A stretch of 64,000 nt of DNA from assembly GCA_035578905.1 (NCBI GenBank), contig JAQJVL010000749.1:248001-312000 (forward strand). Reading direction: 5' to 3'. Positions 38,435 through 50,200 of this stretch are shown one piece after another. The DNA is from Stictocephala bisonia (Eukaryota; Arthropoda; Insecta; Hemiptera; Membracidae). Position 1 is the stretch's first letter; the number at the start of each line of letters is the position of its first letter. The notes under the pieces are model-generated. The model was not told where the DNA came from, did not search any database, and worked only from the letters and a program-made list of their open reading frames with translations. Made by a program: the position numbers and the translations under genes.

Positions 38435-39965
38435 TAAGTTTATAAATTAAACTATGTGTTTGTTTAGGCAAATTGTTGATAATTTTAAAAGTTTGCACGA
38501 TTGCCTAGAATAGTTGTAACTGATTACACTAAAAATAAATTTGGTTAAAATTTTTTTGTGTTCTTGAAACCATTTTTTACGATAATTTTATATAGATAAA
38601 AATATAATTTATCAATAATAAAATTAACATATAAGGTGGTTTTTGACCTCCTAACATGATTGCACTAGTAGGAATTAAATTTCTAAATTTAAAACCAACA
38701 GAGCCGCTAATTTTCTAGAATATTTTATTATAATAATTTTTACAATGTATATTAGTTATTACTGTATATTTTGATGAAAATGGCCTATGCAATAAAATAT
38801 CAAGTAATATTCACATTTCAAACACAATACTACGGATACATTCTATAATTGAAATGCTTTGTATTCTAGTTGATTAATTCAAAAATATTGTCACTGGCTG
38901 TGAAATGTTTTAATCTAAAACAGATTGTCCAATTGTTTGTCTTTTGTATTAGAAACTAGTGTGTTGTTATCTGCTGTGCCTACGTTGTTAATCTTGCGCA
39001 AAGAATTTAGTGTGTATAATATTTTTTAACACATGTTCATATAGTGTAAAAAGACTGTTGTAACATTGGAAAAGATTTTGTAAAAAGTGGTCCAGTGTAA
39101 ATATGTGCATGTTGACTTGTTTGTATTTTTCATAGAATTCCAACATATATTTTAGTAAGCACTTTTCTCAACATATAATTTGATTGCATTCAGTAATTTA
39201 GATTCAAAATAATTTTGATATCATCACTGTGCTAAAAATATATTAAATTAAAAATCTATACTCACTGGGGAATAACAATTTAAGAAGTAGCAGTGTTACA
39301 TTATCTGTATTACAGATTTTAATCATAGTCAAATAAATTGTAAATTGATCAAAATAATAATTTACCTTAATCATTTAATTTATATTTTTATACTTAAAAG
39401 TTTGTAATGTGTACAATGATGTGTTTTGTTAAACATATTAATCAACGTGAAATCTTCGCCTAAGATATTGGCAATGAATAAGAATTGTGTTTAAGTTATT
39501 TACTCCATCAAATATTTATTGCATACATTACACCTGCAGTACTATCAGCATCAGAAAACTATGGTACAACCGTTATGTTGCTTCCTTTAGTTGAAAACTG
39601 TTAGTCCAAATGTAATATTTTGTGCAAAGAAACACCCCTCACTGTTTTACGAAATGCATCGGGAGACTTGTCACAACCTACAAAATACACTTTTAACATT
39701 GTCTCATTTTAAACTTTTTAGATGCCTTCAGAGAACTCCTTCCAAAATTGTACTTCTTTTATATTCATACATATTTTCATATCTAAACCCACCTTCAACT
39801 ACATTGCAAGAATTCACTTGTGGTATATTTTATTATTCTTAAAGATTCATCACTTGTGAGCTAATGCAAGATTCTCTACTTTTTAATTCATAAGAATCAA
39901 GAATCTAGAATGGTGATATTAACCATTGATCACATATGTTACATGAAATAGGTTTCGTCAAGTGT
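38435..39965. other. Intergenic AT-rich DNA, no feature seen
   Basis: No coding signal and no recognisable repeat. Part of it could belong to the interrupted LINE upstream of the Helitron, but no RT words were found. Confidence 0.3.
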
Positions 39966-40640
39966 TTTTACATAAAAGCCTTAATCTAATCTAAACTAAT
40001 TAAAATTAATGGTAACATCGGTATTCAAGTCTAAAAACTCTGCAATATTATAAAAAGGATAAAATACTAACCAGCTATACATTTTTGATCTGAAAGACTT
40101 GAGGCACACTTCTAACAGACATTGATATTGTATTAAAAACTTTATACAATTTACCTTGTATGAGTTTCCAGTCTTGGCTAACCTGTGTACTGGAACATCT
40201 ATTTCTGATTTTCCACGAGTATTGTGATAGTGAATATGTTCTCTAATTGAAAATTCATGTAATTTATTTTTTGTATACATTAGTGATACTAAGATGTACA
40301 GATTTACCACTGTTAAAATCTTTAGTTTTGTAAATAGTGGCCGACAGTGCTCCACAGGGCCAGCCCTACAGAGTGTTCGTATCACTTTTTTTGCCAACCA
40401 AAGAATGTAGGAAACTAATGGAGTATGGCCCCATAGTAGAAGACCATAGCTTAAGTGTGACTCAAATAGGCCGAACTAGGCCATTCTGAGGTATTCAGAG
40501 GATATTATATCTCTCAACTTCCACATTAAATATGACACTCTTGAAATCTTTTTACATACGTTCTCAATGTGTACTCTCCAAGGTAATTTTGAATCAATAT
40601 GAATACCCAGAAGTTTTACAGATTGATAAAACACATACAA
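39966..40640 (-). mobile_element. LINE 3' fragment
   Basis: On the - strand, VKLLGIHIDSKLPWRVHIE (near 40625-40565), SHLSYGLLLWG-type words across a frame change and the open frame 40397-39996 (KVIRTLCRAG, LFTKLKILTVVNLYIL, HIHYHNTRGKSEI) match the region after the RT palm in LINE ORF2. The 3' end runs to about 39966. The RT core is missing. Confidence 0.7.
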
Positions 40641-41052
40641 GGTGTAGATAAAAAATCCTTCATTCCTTTTGAACTTGTATAAGTTTTATGACAAATTTTC
40701 TTAACTACTTTTATTTCAAAGTTAGTTGGGAGCTTTCTTCCTTTTTAAGAAGGCTCTCTTTAAGATTTTATATAAAATGCATTATAAGTCCATAAACACA
40801 CTGACTTCAACCAAGGTGAATTGAGAATCCTTTATCAGTTTCATCTAATAAAAAAAAGCATTTGTAAACTGTTTCCTCATGTTCTTTATCAATAGTGTCC
40901 TTTCTGTGAGGGGTCTAGAGCTCCTGACTGACCTTTGTAGTGAAGTACCACTACTTTTTTAGTCCAGATCTTTTTTTTACGTGTAAAATGAAAAAATTAT
41001 TATTTTTCTAATCACTTCCAGATTTCTGAAAATCAGTTCTCAAAACAAAATA
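40641..41052. other. Intergenic DNA, no feature seen
   Basis: No coding signal between the LINE fragment and the possible pogo-like terminus. Confidence 0.3.
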
Positions 41053-43878
41053 CAGTAGAACGTCATTGTAATGAACTAATTGAATGTTGTCTGTCATAAT
41101 CAAAGTCCATTCAATAACAAATTACATTTTACTGGGGTGCATGAACACAAATGAAAATACAATACTTTGATTAGGTATGAAAATGTGGTATTTATAAAAT
41201 ATAGAAGGTAATGAGGTAGATAATGACTCAACTGGCTATACAAACGCCAGGTCAATGTCACATTCTATCCCCTTCTATCCATCTCTTATACCTCTCACAT
41301 CACTCTCTTGGTGTGGGATGTGAGATTCCATGTTGGCATTGGCTTGGTGATCTGCAATTTCACTCTGTCCAAGGACTAAAGGAGGCTGAAAGATTAAGTA
41401 ACTCTTTATTCATGCATGCACGCCAATTAAAATGGCTATGCCATCCATCAGTCTGATTCATGCAATTAACTAAAATTACCTGTTATTAAAAATACAATTG
41501 TTGTATACCTGTGATAATTTCTTTACTACATAATAGATTATATTTTATTAGTTTTTGATATTTTATCATTTTAAAGCTTGCATTTAACTTACCTTGCCTT
41601 CATGGCCACTCAAAGTTTGAATGTTTTTGGCCTCATTAGCAACTCTTAGTCATCCATTGGTCCTCCATCAGCTCTGTGCTACGTCCAATTTTCACATGTA
41701 TTTCAATACTTGTACTGCCCAACTTAGTGTAGGATGCCCCAGTGGTCGTTTGCATCAGCTCTGTGCTACGTCCAGTCTTTGCATGTATTTCAATACTTGA
41801 TCTGCCCAACGTGGTCGTCTGCCCTGTTGAATATTTTCTGACAACACCCATACTGCAGATTACAGTTCCTTTCTGTTAACATGGCCCATCTTAGCCTTTT
41901 AATTTTAATCTGGGCAATGATGTTATGGTCATTATAAAAATCTCTTAATTCTCTATTAATCATTATTCTACAACTACATATTTAGTAATTTTTTTACTGA
42001 CTGTTCAACTTTCTCTACTGGGTTTATAAGCTCTTAGGCTATGTTTTTTAAACCGTTACAATTTTCTGATATTAAAGATTTTTCATCAACATAGCTTTTA
42101 CTTTACATCATGTATTTACTACTTTTTATATAGTAAATATTTTTATTTACAGTGCAATTATTTAGGTAGTTGTTTTCAAAGTCAATGATCTTTAGTAGTC
42201 CAAACTCCTGATGTGTATCAAGTCTTGTGGTGTGTCCATCAGAACTAAGCATCTAATAAAGATCAATACTGTTTTCACTAAAAACTCTGAAATTCCAAGG
42301 AATTACCAATTAAATTGGTGATATAGCATTTGAAATACTGAAAGTATAAATGTACTCGCCTTCTTTGGACAAATTAAATGTTAAAAGGGCAATGAAATAC
42401 AAAGGAAAAAACTCTGTTAATATTTCCAACCTCCAAGACATTGACACACAGACTAGCGGTTTCACCTAGAAAGGGTTGGGGTTGAAAAGTAGCAAGCCTA
42501 AAAATCATGAAATAAGAAATCTAAGGAAGAACTTAAAATGTTTTACTAGCATTTTAAGTGAAAGAGAACCATGTCTTGATTCATATTTGGTCATCTTATT
42601 TATCAACATACATTATTTAATTTATCTAATAACAAGAATATTATATATTTAAGTTAGTTGAAACTTTCTTTGGATATGATCAAATAATTTTGGATTTCCT
42701 GGTTTGATCATGATATCTTAGCTTATTTCTTGTTGAGAACCTACCCTCTCTACATACTATGACCTCGGTACAAGTCTTGTAACTTTTCACAGCCTGCTTC
42801 TTCTTGTTTTCAAACTTCTATAAACTACTTCCTACTTTCACACACATTGTAATTCATTCTACACAAATACTTTCACACACTCCATTTCAAATTAACATCA
42901 AAGAAAAATATTTAAGGCATCTAAAAAGTTTGAATCTCTTAGTGAGTTGAAATATGTCAAGAGTTTCATGATGGAGTATCAGACAAAACAGATATTACCA
43001 TTTTTCATTATAAATTCTTTACTACTTTTAGGATTAAATATTATGATACAGTATGTTACAATGTCTATAGACTTTTTAATAAGATAGAAATGACTAATTT
43101 TCTTTTTTATTTTGACACTAACACTTTTCTATTATACATATTAAGACCACCACTTATATGACACTGTTTCTGTAATTTTTACATCTAGCCACCCAGTTCT
43201 AGCTTTAAAAACTGTATTTCCTTCTGGCCGAAGTAAAATTTCCTCTACCTTTGTTCTAAATGATGTGCCACCAAGAGGGACGTTTTTCTGTCACAAGCTT
43301 ACTTAAACCATTTAATCATGCAATGATCAGTTTCAACATTTTCTGGACCTTAAACTCTGTTGCTTGTTTTTCCAATATTCTTACTTACAAAATTAAAAAT
43401 TCCATTGTCATTCTTCTAGATTGTGAATTCAACTACTCAAATAACTTTGCTTTTAGAGTATATCAGAGTCTAACTTTTTCATGGTTTGAATAAAAAATAA
43501 ATATTCTGTTCATTAAAAATGGGGATCTTAAAAGTCAAATACAAAACTAAATTTAACAGAGAAAACTAGAACCACGGTAAGTTTAAAATCTCAGTAAAAA
43601 GCACAGTCATTCAAGACGGCAATAAACATACTAAACAGAAAAAATGTGTAACCAGTGTAGCGACCAGAGAAGGCGTTGTTACTGAGGTCTTTGACTCAGC
43701 TTAGTAAGCATATAATGTGTAGTGTTTGGTGACAAGTTTATATAAAAAAAGGTTTGTACATTTTAAATTTTATTTGCTAATTTTTTTAATCAACCCTACT
43801 AAAACTTTAAGTAATTGATAAAAACAGTAAATTTACGAGGCTGATGAAAAACTTAGAGAAGTTATTTAAGTTCCACTG
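41053..43878 (-). mobile_element. Decayed pogo/Tigger relative (boundaries tentative)
   Basis: At 43190-43340, - strand, fragments in neighbouring frames read HCMIKWFK and VFKARTGWLD. They line up with CVLKWFKQARDKK and FKASTGWLD in the transposase at 25342-26821, at about the same spacing. A CAGTAGAACGTCATTG start after TA at 41053 and a reverse-complement CAGTGGAACTTAAATA end before TA at 43878 could be its worn TIRs. No catalytic triad was recognised between. The transposase match is better supported than the ends. Confidence 0.5.
41666..41840. repeat. Tandem duplication, 87-bp period, two units
   Basis: CATCAGCTCTGTGCTACGTC...GTATTTCAATACTTG occurs at 41666 and again at 41753 with a few changes. 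The period is a multiple of three, so a short - strand frame runs through both copies, but nothing indicates that it is a gene. Confidence 0.7.
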
Positions 43879-44627
43879 TATTAGGTAACGCGGTCTATAA
43901 CAAAGCTAAGTATAAGCTAAGTAGGGCTTTTGTTTTCTTAAACAAAGCAAACTATTGCTCATATGTTGGTTGGATTTTATGTCAGGCATTAAATTTAGTT
44001 TGTTTAATTTTTACTTAAAAGAATTGAGAAAATCAATGTTTAATGCAGTGTTTTTGGCATGACACTGAAAAAGTCAATTATTATTCTAAGTTAGACCACT
44101 TGTTACTTTTAGTATAGTTATGCCATGAATGTATGGATATGTTATCTTACTACTGTTCATGTTGAAGTTATAAGTTATGTGGATTAATAAAGCAGTGCCA
44201 TTCTTTTCTTTGGGTGTTTTCATATTTAGTTCACATATTTTTAAACCATTCAGTTAAGTTTGCAATGATTTATTTTTCTTCAGTATGCGAACAAAGATTT
44301 TGCGAGTCAGTAAAAATATTGGCCAAAATAATCATCCTCAACATATCTTTTTTTAAGATCAATATAAAAAAAATTTAAAAAAGCCAATAAAGGGGAGTGT
44401 TTGCAATTTAATTTTTCAATTGTAAACTTTTGAAGACACAATTAAAATGAAGTTTGGTCTTATTAAAATCATTTGTATTTTCCAATAGAAAGAGAAATGG
44501 AAATATTTAAAGGTATATATCGTTTACTATTACTGAAAGTTTTATGGATTTCTTATGCTGAACAATATAACACTAGATAACTTACCATAAAACATATAAA
44601 AATTCCTCCTAATTTTGTCTTGATTAA

Positions 44628-45339
44628 CCCTTTGGGGACCGAACACTATATTTCGTCATTTACGTTTTTTCACTTGAGGACCAAAATGAAAAAGTATGGT
44701 CATTACTAAAATTCACATTGAGGACCGAATATAATGACGATATCCTGTCATTCGAAGTTTGTTGCATATAACATCCAATTTATCGCTTACGATAACTTGT
44801 ACGTCTTTGGGATGATACACAGACGTTCGAGAATGCCTTTTTTAACGTCTAGAGCCAGCTGTTGGAATATAACGTCATTGAAAAGAACTTACAATAATAG
44901 ACAGAGAGCTAATTTTAACAGACAAATCTAATTAACAAAATATTTTATGTAGCATTTTTTTTAAATTTTCAATCCGATTGTTATAATTGTTTCTGTGTTT
45001 GTAGGTGATTAAGTTTAGACTTCAATAAAACAGTTTGCCACAAGTAAAATATTTTTTTACGAGCTGTAAGGGAATACAAATTTGTTTAGCAAAAAAACAC
45101 TTTATTTACAAAATATAAATATTTAAAAATTATCAGATGACTTTTTGGACATTTATTCTGATAAAGTACTCAATTACAAACATTCTGGTCAAAGAAGTAG
45201 CCTTTTATCTTTATTAGAACAGATGTTATAAGTAAATGTATAAAGACTTGCATTTCTCCAAAATTTCAGACTAAATATTTTAGATGTTGCACTTGAAAAG
45301 TGTGGAAAAAGTCACTTTTTTTGGTCGGCCCTCAAAGGG
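44628..45339. mobile_element. piggyBac-like MITE (712 bp)
   Basis: TTAA flanks both ends (44624-44627 and 45340-45343). The left end is CCCTTTGGGGACCGA and the right end, reverse-complemented, CCCTTTGAGGGCCGA, 13 of 15 identical. The subterminal word TTGAGGACC(A/G)AA occurs twice near the left end (44675, 44719). It encodes no recognisable transposase; the 65-aa frame inside shows no known motif. Confidence 0.7.
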
Positions 45340-45343
45340 TTAA

Positions 45344-47006
45344 ACAGATGAAAAAGAATGAAAACCATCCATCGTCAAATCACAAGTATTAGATGTCAGA
45401 TTCACTCAAATACTACAGAAAAAAATGTTCAACTACATGAAATATAAATATTTAAGCCATATGACACTGAATGTTTCAGTAGTAACCAATAGGTAAACAA
45501 CAGCTCAACTCGTCTCTCTTCATGACTAAGGTAATCAGAAGAGATTTTAAAATTGGGCTATAGGTACCTGATTAATTATCTGATTTAAATTAACTTGTTT
45601 ATAAATTGATTATTCCAGAAGACCAGCCAGTAACTTATTGGACGCTAGCAAAACTATAGGATAGTACTACAAGAGGTAATGTGTTAAAATGATAGCCAAA
45701 AATGTGAAAATTAATTCAATAGTTTTCCATGCCTACAGACATCACGTAATTATGTTTTAGAGGGTTCACACTAACACTGCAGTGTCACAAGATGAAGATA
45801 CGCCTGGCACAATGGTTACTAGGATGAATGAATCATTTCTGTGGCTGCTTAAACAAATGTCCAAGTCCTTACTGGGCAGAAACTGGTACTGACAATCTGT
45901 TGGCATATGACTAGTGGTAAATGAAGGTCTGGAGAATCTGGTTGCTCTTATTTTAGGGCTTCTCACAAGAAAATTAAATTTTGATATGAATTAGCTAAAA
46001 GTAAAATGAGACAAACTATTACAGTATACATTTTAGAAAAGACACATTAAAGCCACAAAGTGTGGCAGGTTCCGTTATGTCACTTATGACATAGTACAGA
46101 ATCCATCGAGAATGAAAGACAGACTGACTCCTTCCACACGTTCAACACCTTAGGGATCTGTATTTTTAAACCAAGCTAAATAATTGGGAAAGAATTATTG
46201 GACTGCATAACTTTTTTTAAATGTTGATGCTCCTACTCGTCCTATACCCACTAATCAATAACACCTGCCAATTAAACTCTCAAGTGTGAAACAATTTGTG
46301 GCCAAACAAGCAACACTCAAAATATCTGGCTAAATTAGCTAAGTGAGAGTTTAATCACACAGACAAGAGCTATATAGGCTGCTTCACAAATATATATAAA
46401 AGAGGGAATTAGGCAAGCTTTGAACAAAACCCTGAAAACAATTGCTATTGACAAGAGATTTGTTGTCTACTCAACCAGAAATAAATAAGATAGGGGTTGA
46501 TCTGACTAAACAAACCAGGTTTTCAAGGTTTCAAACTCTCAGATAATGAGACCAACAGTGGAAATATTAAAGGTTCTAGGAATGTTCTATCTTGATATCT
46601 GTAAACTTCATGAGCTTTAATTTGATAACATTTACTCCATTTGACTGTATCATTTTTACATTCAAATTGTGAGGTTTTTAGCAATCTGTACAGTATATTC
46701 ATTTTTTTCTCTAGCTAGTACTACAAGTTTATAGTTATGAAAATTGTATTCCTCTGTACTTTAATTGAACACCAATATTCAACTTATTGAGTCTGATCAG
46801 ATAATTATCAGTAATATACTTTTGATTGATAATGATGCATCGTAACATTTAGAACATTTTTGAGTCCCTAAATATATATATTTCTGTAAAGTAAATGAAA
46901 TTAGTGAAAAATAAAACATCTATTTCGGAATAAGTCTTATATTTACAAAATTTACCATACATAATCAAAAGTCTATTTTTCCTATCATGACAAGATTTAT
47001 AGGATT
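45344..47006. other. Intergenic DNA and presumed mRpL17 3' UTR, no other feature seen
   Basis: The mRpL17 stop codon is followed on the - strand by AT-rich sequence with an ATTAAA overlapping the stop. I could not settle on a polyadenylation site. No coding signal lies between the MITE and mRpL17. Confidence 0.3.
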
Positions 47007-47260
47007 TTAATTGGTTGTCTCTTCTTTACTACTTGATTGACGTGTTTCTTTTTCTGATACAAGTTGAGCTTCTGTAGATTCTACGTCACTTGAACTTTCT
47101 TGGGAATCTACGTCACTTGAACTTTCTTGGGAAGATAGCTGCTCAGCCATTTCCACATATTTCTGAGCTCTATATTCCTTTTTAGCTTCATCAATCAGAA
47201 CATTGTGAATCAAATTCCTGTTGCTAGAAAAATCCTTTGTTAGAGGAGGAAATGGATTGC
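47007..47260 (-). CDS. mRpL17: mRpL17 exon 3 (terminal)
   Basis: Acceptor ATGTTTTAG precedes 47260, and the first two bases complete a Gly codon. It encodes NPFPPLTKDFSSNRNLIHNV, a helix-like EAKKEYRAQKYVEMAEQ and a low-complexity acidic tail ending KEETTN. Inside the tail a 27-bp tandem duplication (47081 and 47108) repeats SSQESSSDV. Confidence 0.92.
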
Positions 47261-50200
47261 CTAAAACATACAATAATTAATAGAAAAAACAATTTACTAA
47301 CAGACAAAAAATTCTTTAATGTCAATCCTACAGTAATTTGTGTAACAAAATTATCTTAGAACTACCTGGGAAAACCTGTCATATCCTGCTTAATAACTTT
47401 GGGGTAGGCCAGATAACTTTGAAGCCAGGTATGGAACTACCATAATATAATAAAGGTGTGGTTTTCTTGTAGCGAATGCATCACAAGTATTGTGGTTATT
47501 CTTTGAAGGAACTACGTAATTAATGAATTGTCCATTACTGAACTCTAAGGATTTTCCAAAATATTTAGTATTAATTTTATAAAATAACACACTTTTTTAA
47601 AAAAATAAAATACTATTCACATGATAGCATCATATTTCATAGTCAAGGTACTCTCTGATTCTGAAATTTTGAAAGGGATTCTGAACCATATCGTAGTTTG
47701 TGCCGTTCTCCATTCTGAACCCACCGACCCATACTCGAACGGTGGTTTCGACCCACCTACCCAATCATAAATGTACGGTGGTATTGACGCACTCGCCCGA
47801 CAATATACGTACAGTGGTAATGACCCACTCACCCATACAGGTACGTTGTTATTAGTTAAGGTACTCTGGGAAAGAAAAAAAATCAAAAGACTATAAATTT
47901 GAATTTATTTTAGAACATACAATAAATAAATAACAGCGAAACAGAAAAATAGAGTATATATTTATATATCATTCTTTATATATAATATGTGAAGCCTCTT
48001 TTTGTCATTTATTGCACACAAAAATTTGCCTCTGTTTTTAGTTGTGCAATAAGGTCTTAATTCTTCAATATTTTCACTCTGAAGGGTATGAGATGCCATC
48101 AAAAAAATTTTTTGGCCAAAAGAATAACATGGAAAGAGATTTAAATTAATAAAAAAGTAACAGCTGTTCAAATGTAAATAATGATTTCCAAAAGTTTTAA
48201 CAACTGTAAGAATATAAACAATGGTGTTTTTACTATTTAGGTGGTTAGATCTTTCATAATGTTAAACCAGGGAAGGTTGTAAGCATGATTTTATTCATAT
48301 TTGACTGTAGGGCTCCGATCTGTTGGACTTTCAATGGTAATCAAATGTAGTTATTATATTTAATTAATCTTCAGCTTTTAAACAAAATCAAGTGAAATGA
48401 ACATATTTGAAATAAGGAAAGTAATATCAATGGGTATTTACACTAATAAATACGTAGCAACACAAGTAATGTGAGCGAGATGCGGTAAAACCTAGCATAT
48501 CCGGCCCTGTAATATCCGGAACCTCTGATAACCGGCCTGGGCGGCTTTGTGACAAAGAGAAGGCCAGCACTTGACCTTAGAAAGGAGGGGTGGAGAGTGT
48601 AATGAGGGATTTCCCCACAACAAATGTTGCCTATGCTATGTTTGGAAACATTTCCCTGGCATGTCGGTAGATCAAACAGCTGCTCAACCATACATACAAA
48701 TACATAAAGCTTCAAAATTTATCATTTGTTAATTTACGATGATTTTAATAAAATATTCTTACTTCATTCTTATCACCTCTCTAGGGATGTCTTTAGTGAC
48801 AAATTTTGTACTCAACGATTCGGTACTAGTTTGTTATACCTTCTATGGGTATAATATATTCCAATGGGCACAAATATCCAATATATAACATACATCTTCA
48901 TATACGTCTAATCTGCTGTTTATACTGTTGTGTGTATCTGAGTATATATTGTGTATATTTAAACAAATTCTTCAGAATGAATAACAAATTCTACAGGTAT
49001 GAAACTGAACACTGACTTTTACAAATATCTATATATTTTTGTGCTGGTAAAGAATGACTAGTTATTCTTTTACAACAATGCAAGCAAAACTAGACTCTAC
49101 TTATGTTATGATTCACGTTAAATACTATTTCATCAATTAGTGTGAAGAGGACTACATAAATCCACTGTAAATCCCTCATTTGACTTTCATTACTGTATTT
49201 TCCAAAACAAATGACTTTTATCAACGAATAAAAATGATTTGTCAATTAGCTCTAAACTTAAGTTCATTTATGATTTGCAATGCAAAGCCAATGTCACTTA
49301 TTTTATTTGTCTGTTCAACAAAAATTAAAATTGTAAACTTAACTTACTTTTAACTTTTTTAGGACCGTACCAAATAAATGTGACATTTTTTAAGGTACAA
49401 TTCTCATTAAATAAGTTTTATACGATCTTGGACTATTTTACTAAAAAAAAAAACTCCTCTAAATATAGAGATATCTACAAGGGTTTGGACTTTTTCAAAT
49501 TACAATCAAACAAGCAATTAGAAAAAATAAAAATTATGCTTGTATAAATTTATCAATTATTTAATTTTGACAAATATTTTGAGAAATAAAAGAATCACCA
49601 GTTTTATTTAAGGTTTCTAATAACAATACAACGATAAATATTTGACCACAAGTTAATATAATAAAAAAATAAAATATATGACGAATACCCCTTTTATTTA
49701 AGCTTTCTAATAACAATACAACTATAAATATTTGACCACAAGTTAATATAATAAACAAATAAAATATATGACAAATACCCCTTTTATTTAAGGGTTCTAA
49801 TAACAATACAACGATAAATATTTGACCACAAGTTAATATAATAAACAAATAAAATATATGACGAATACCCCTTCTTCCTTAATTAATAATAAAAAAAATC
49901 ATTGGACTACTGGTCCAGACTGAAACCTTCCAACTGAATATAACCCAACAAAACAAGAAAAGTTTGAAGCAGTACTGAATTCTTTTTGCAATTTTTCCCT
50001 TTCAACTCAGCAGGTTGTATATTTCATAAAATATTTTGGTATATTTGTTAAAATGTGAATTGTTTCAAAATGGTTTGATAAAGATGTGAGCAAGTAATAA
50101 AAAAGCAAATGTGTATATATCCATTTGTAGTACAATCAAATAATAATATTTATGCAGTTAATAAACTACATTTTATTGCTATCCAACCACAAAGCATAGA

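Noticed and set aside
47390..47590. Short frame in mRpL17 intron 2
   Set aside because: Intron 2 is fixed by in-phase junctions 51328/47260, and no splice sites or motifs support an extra exon here.
49561..49848. 95-residue frame with a threefold hydrophobic repeat
   Set aside because: It is explained by the 90-bp tandem repeat; no start context, splice sites or homology were seen.
49602..49871. Regular repeats as a possible CRISPR array
   Set aside because: Units are contiguous without unique spacers, and the window is eukaryotic.
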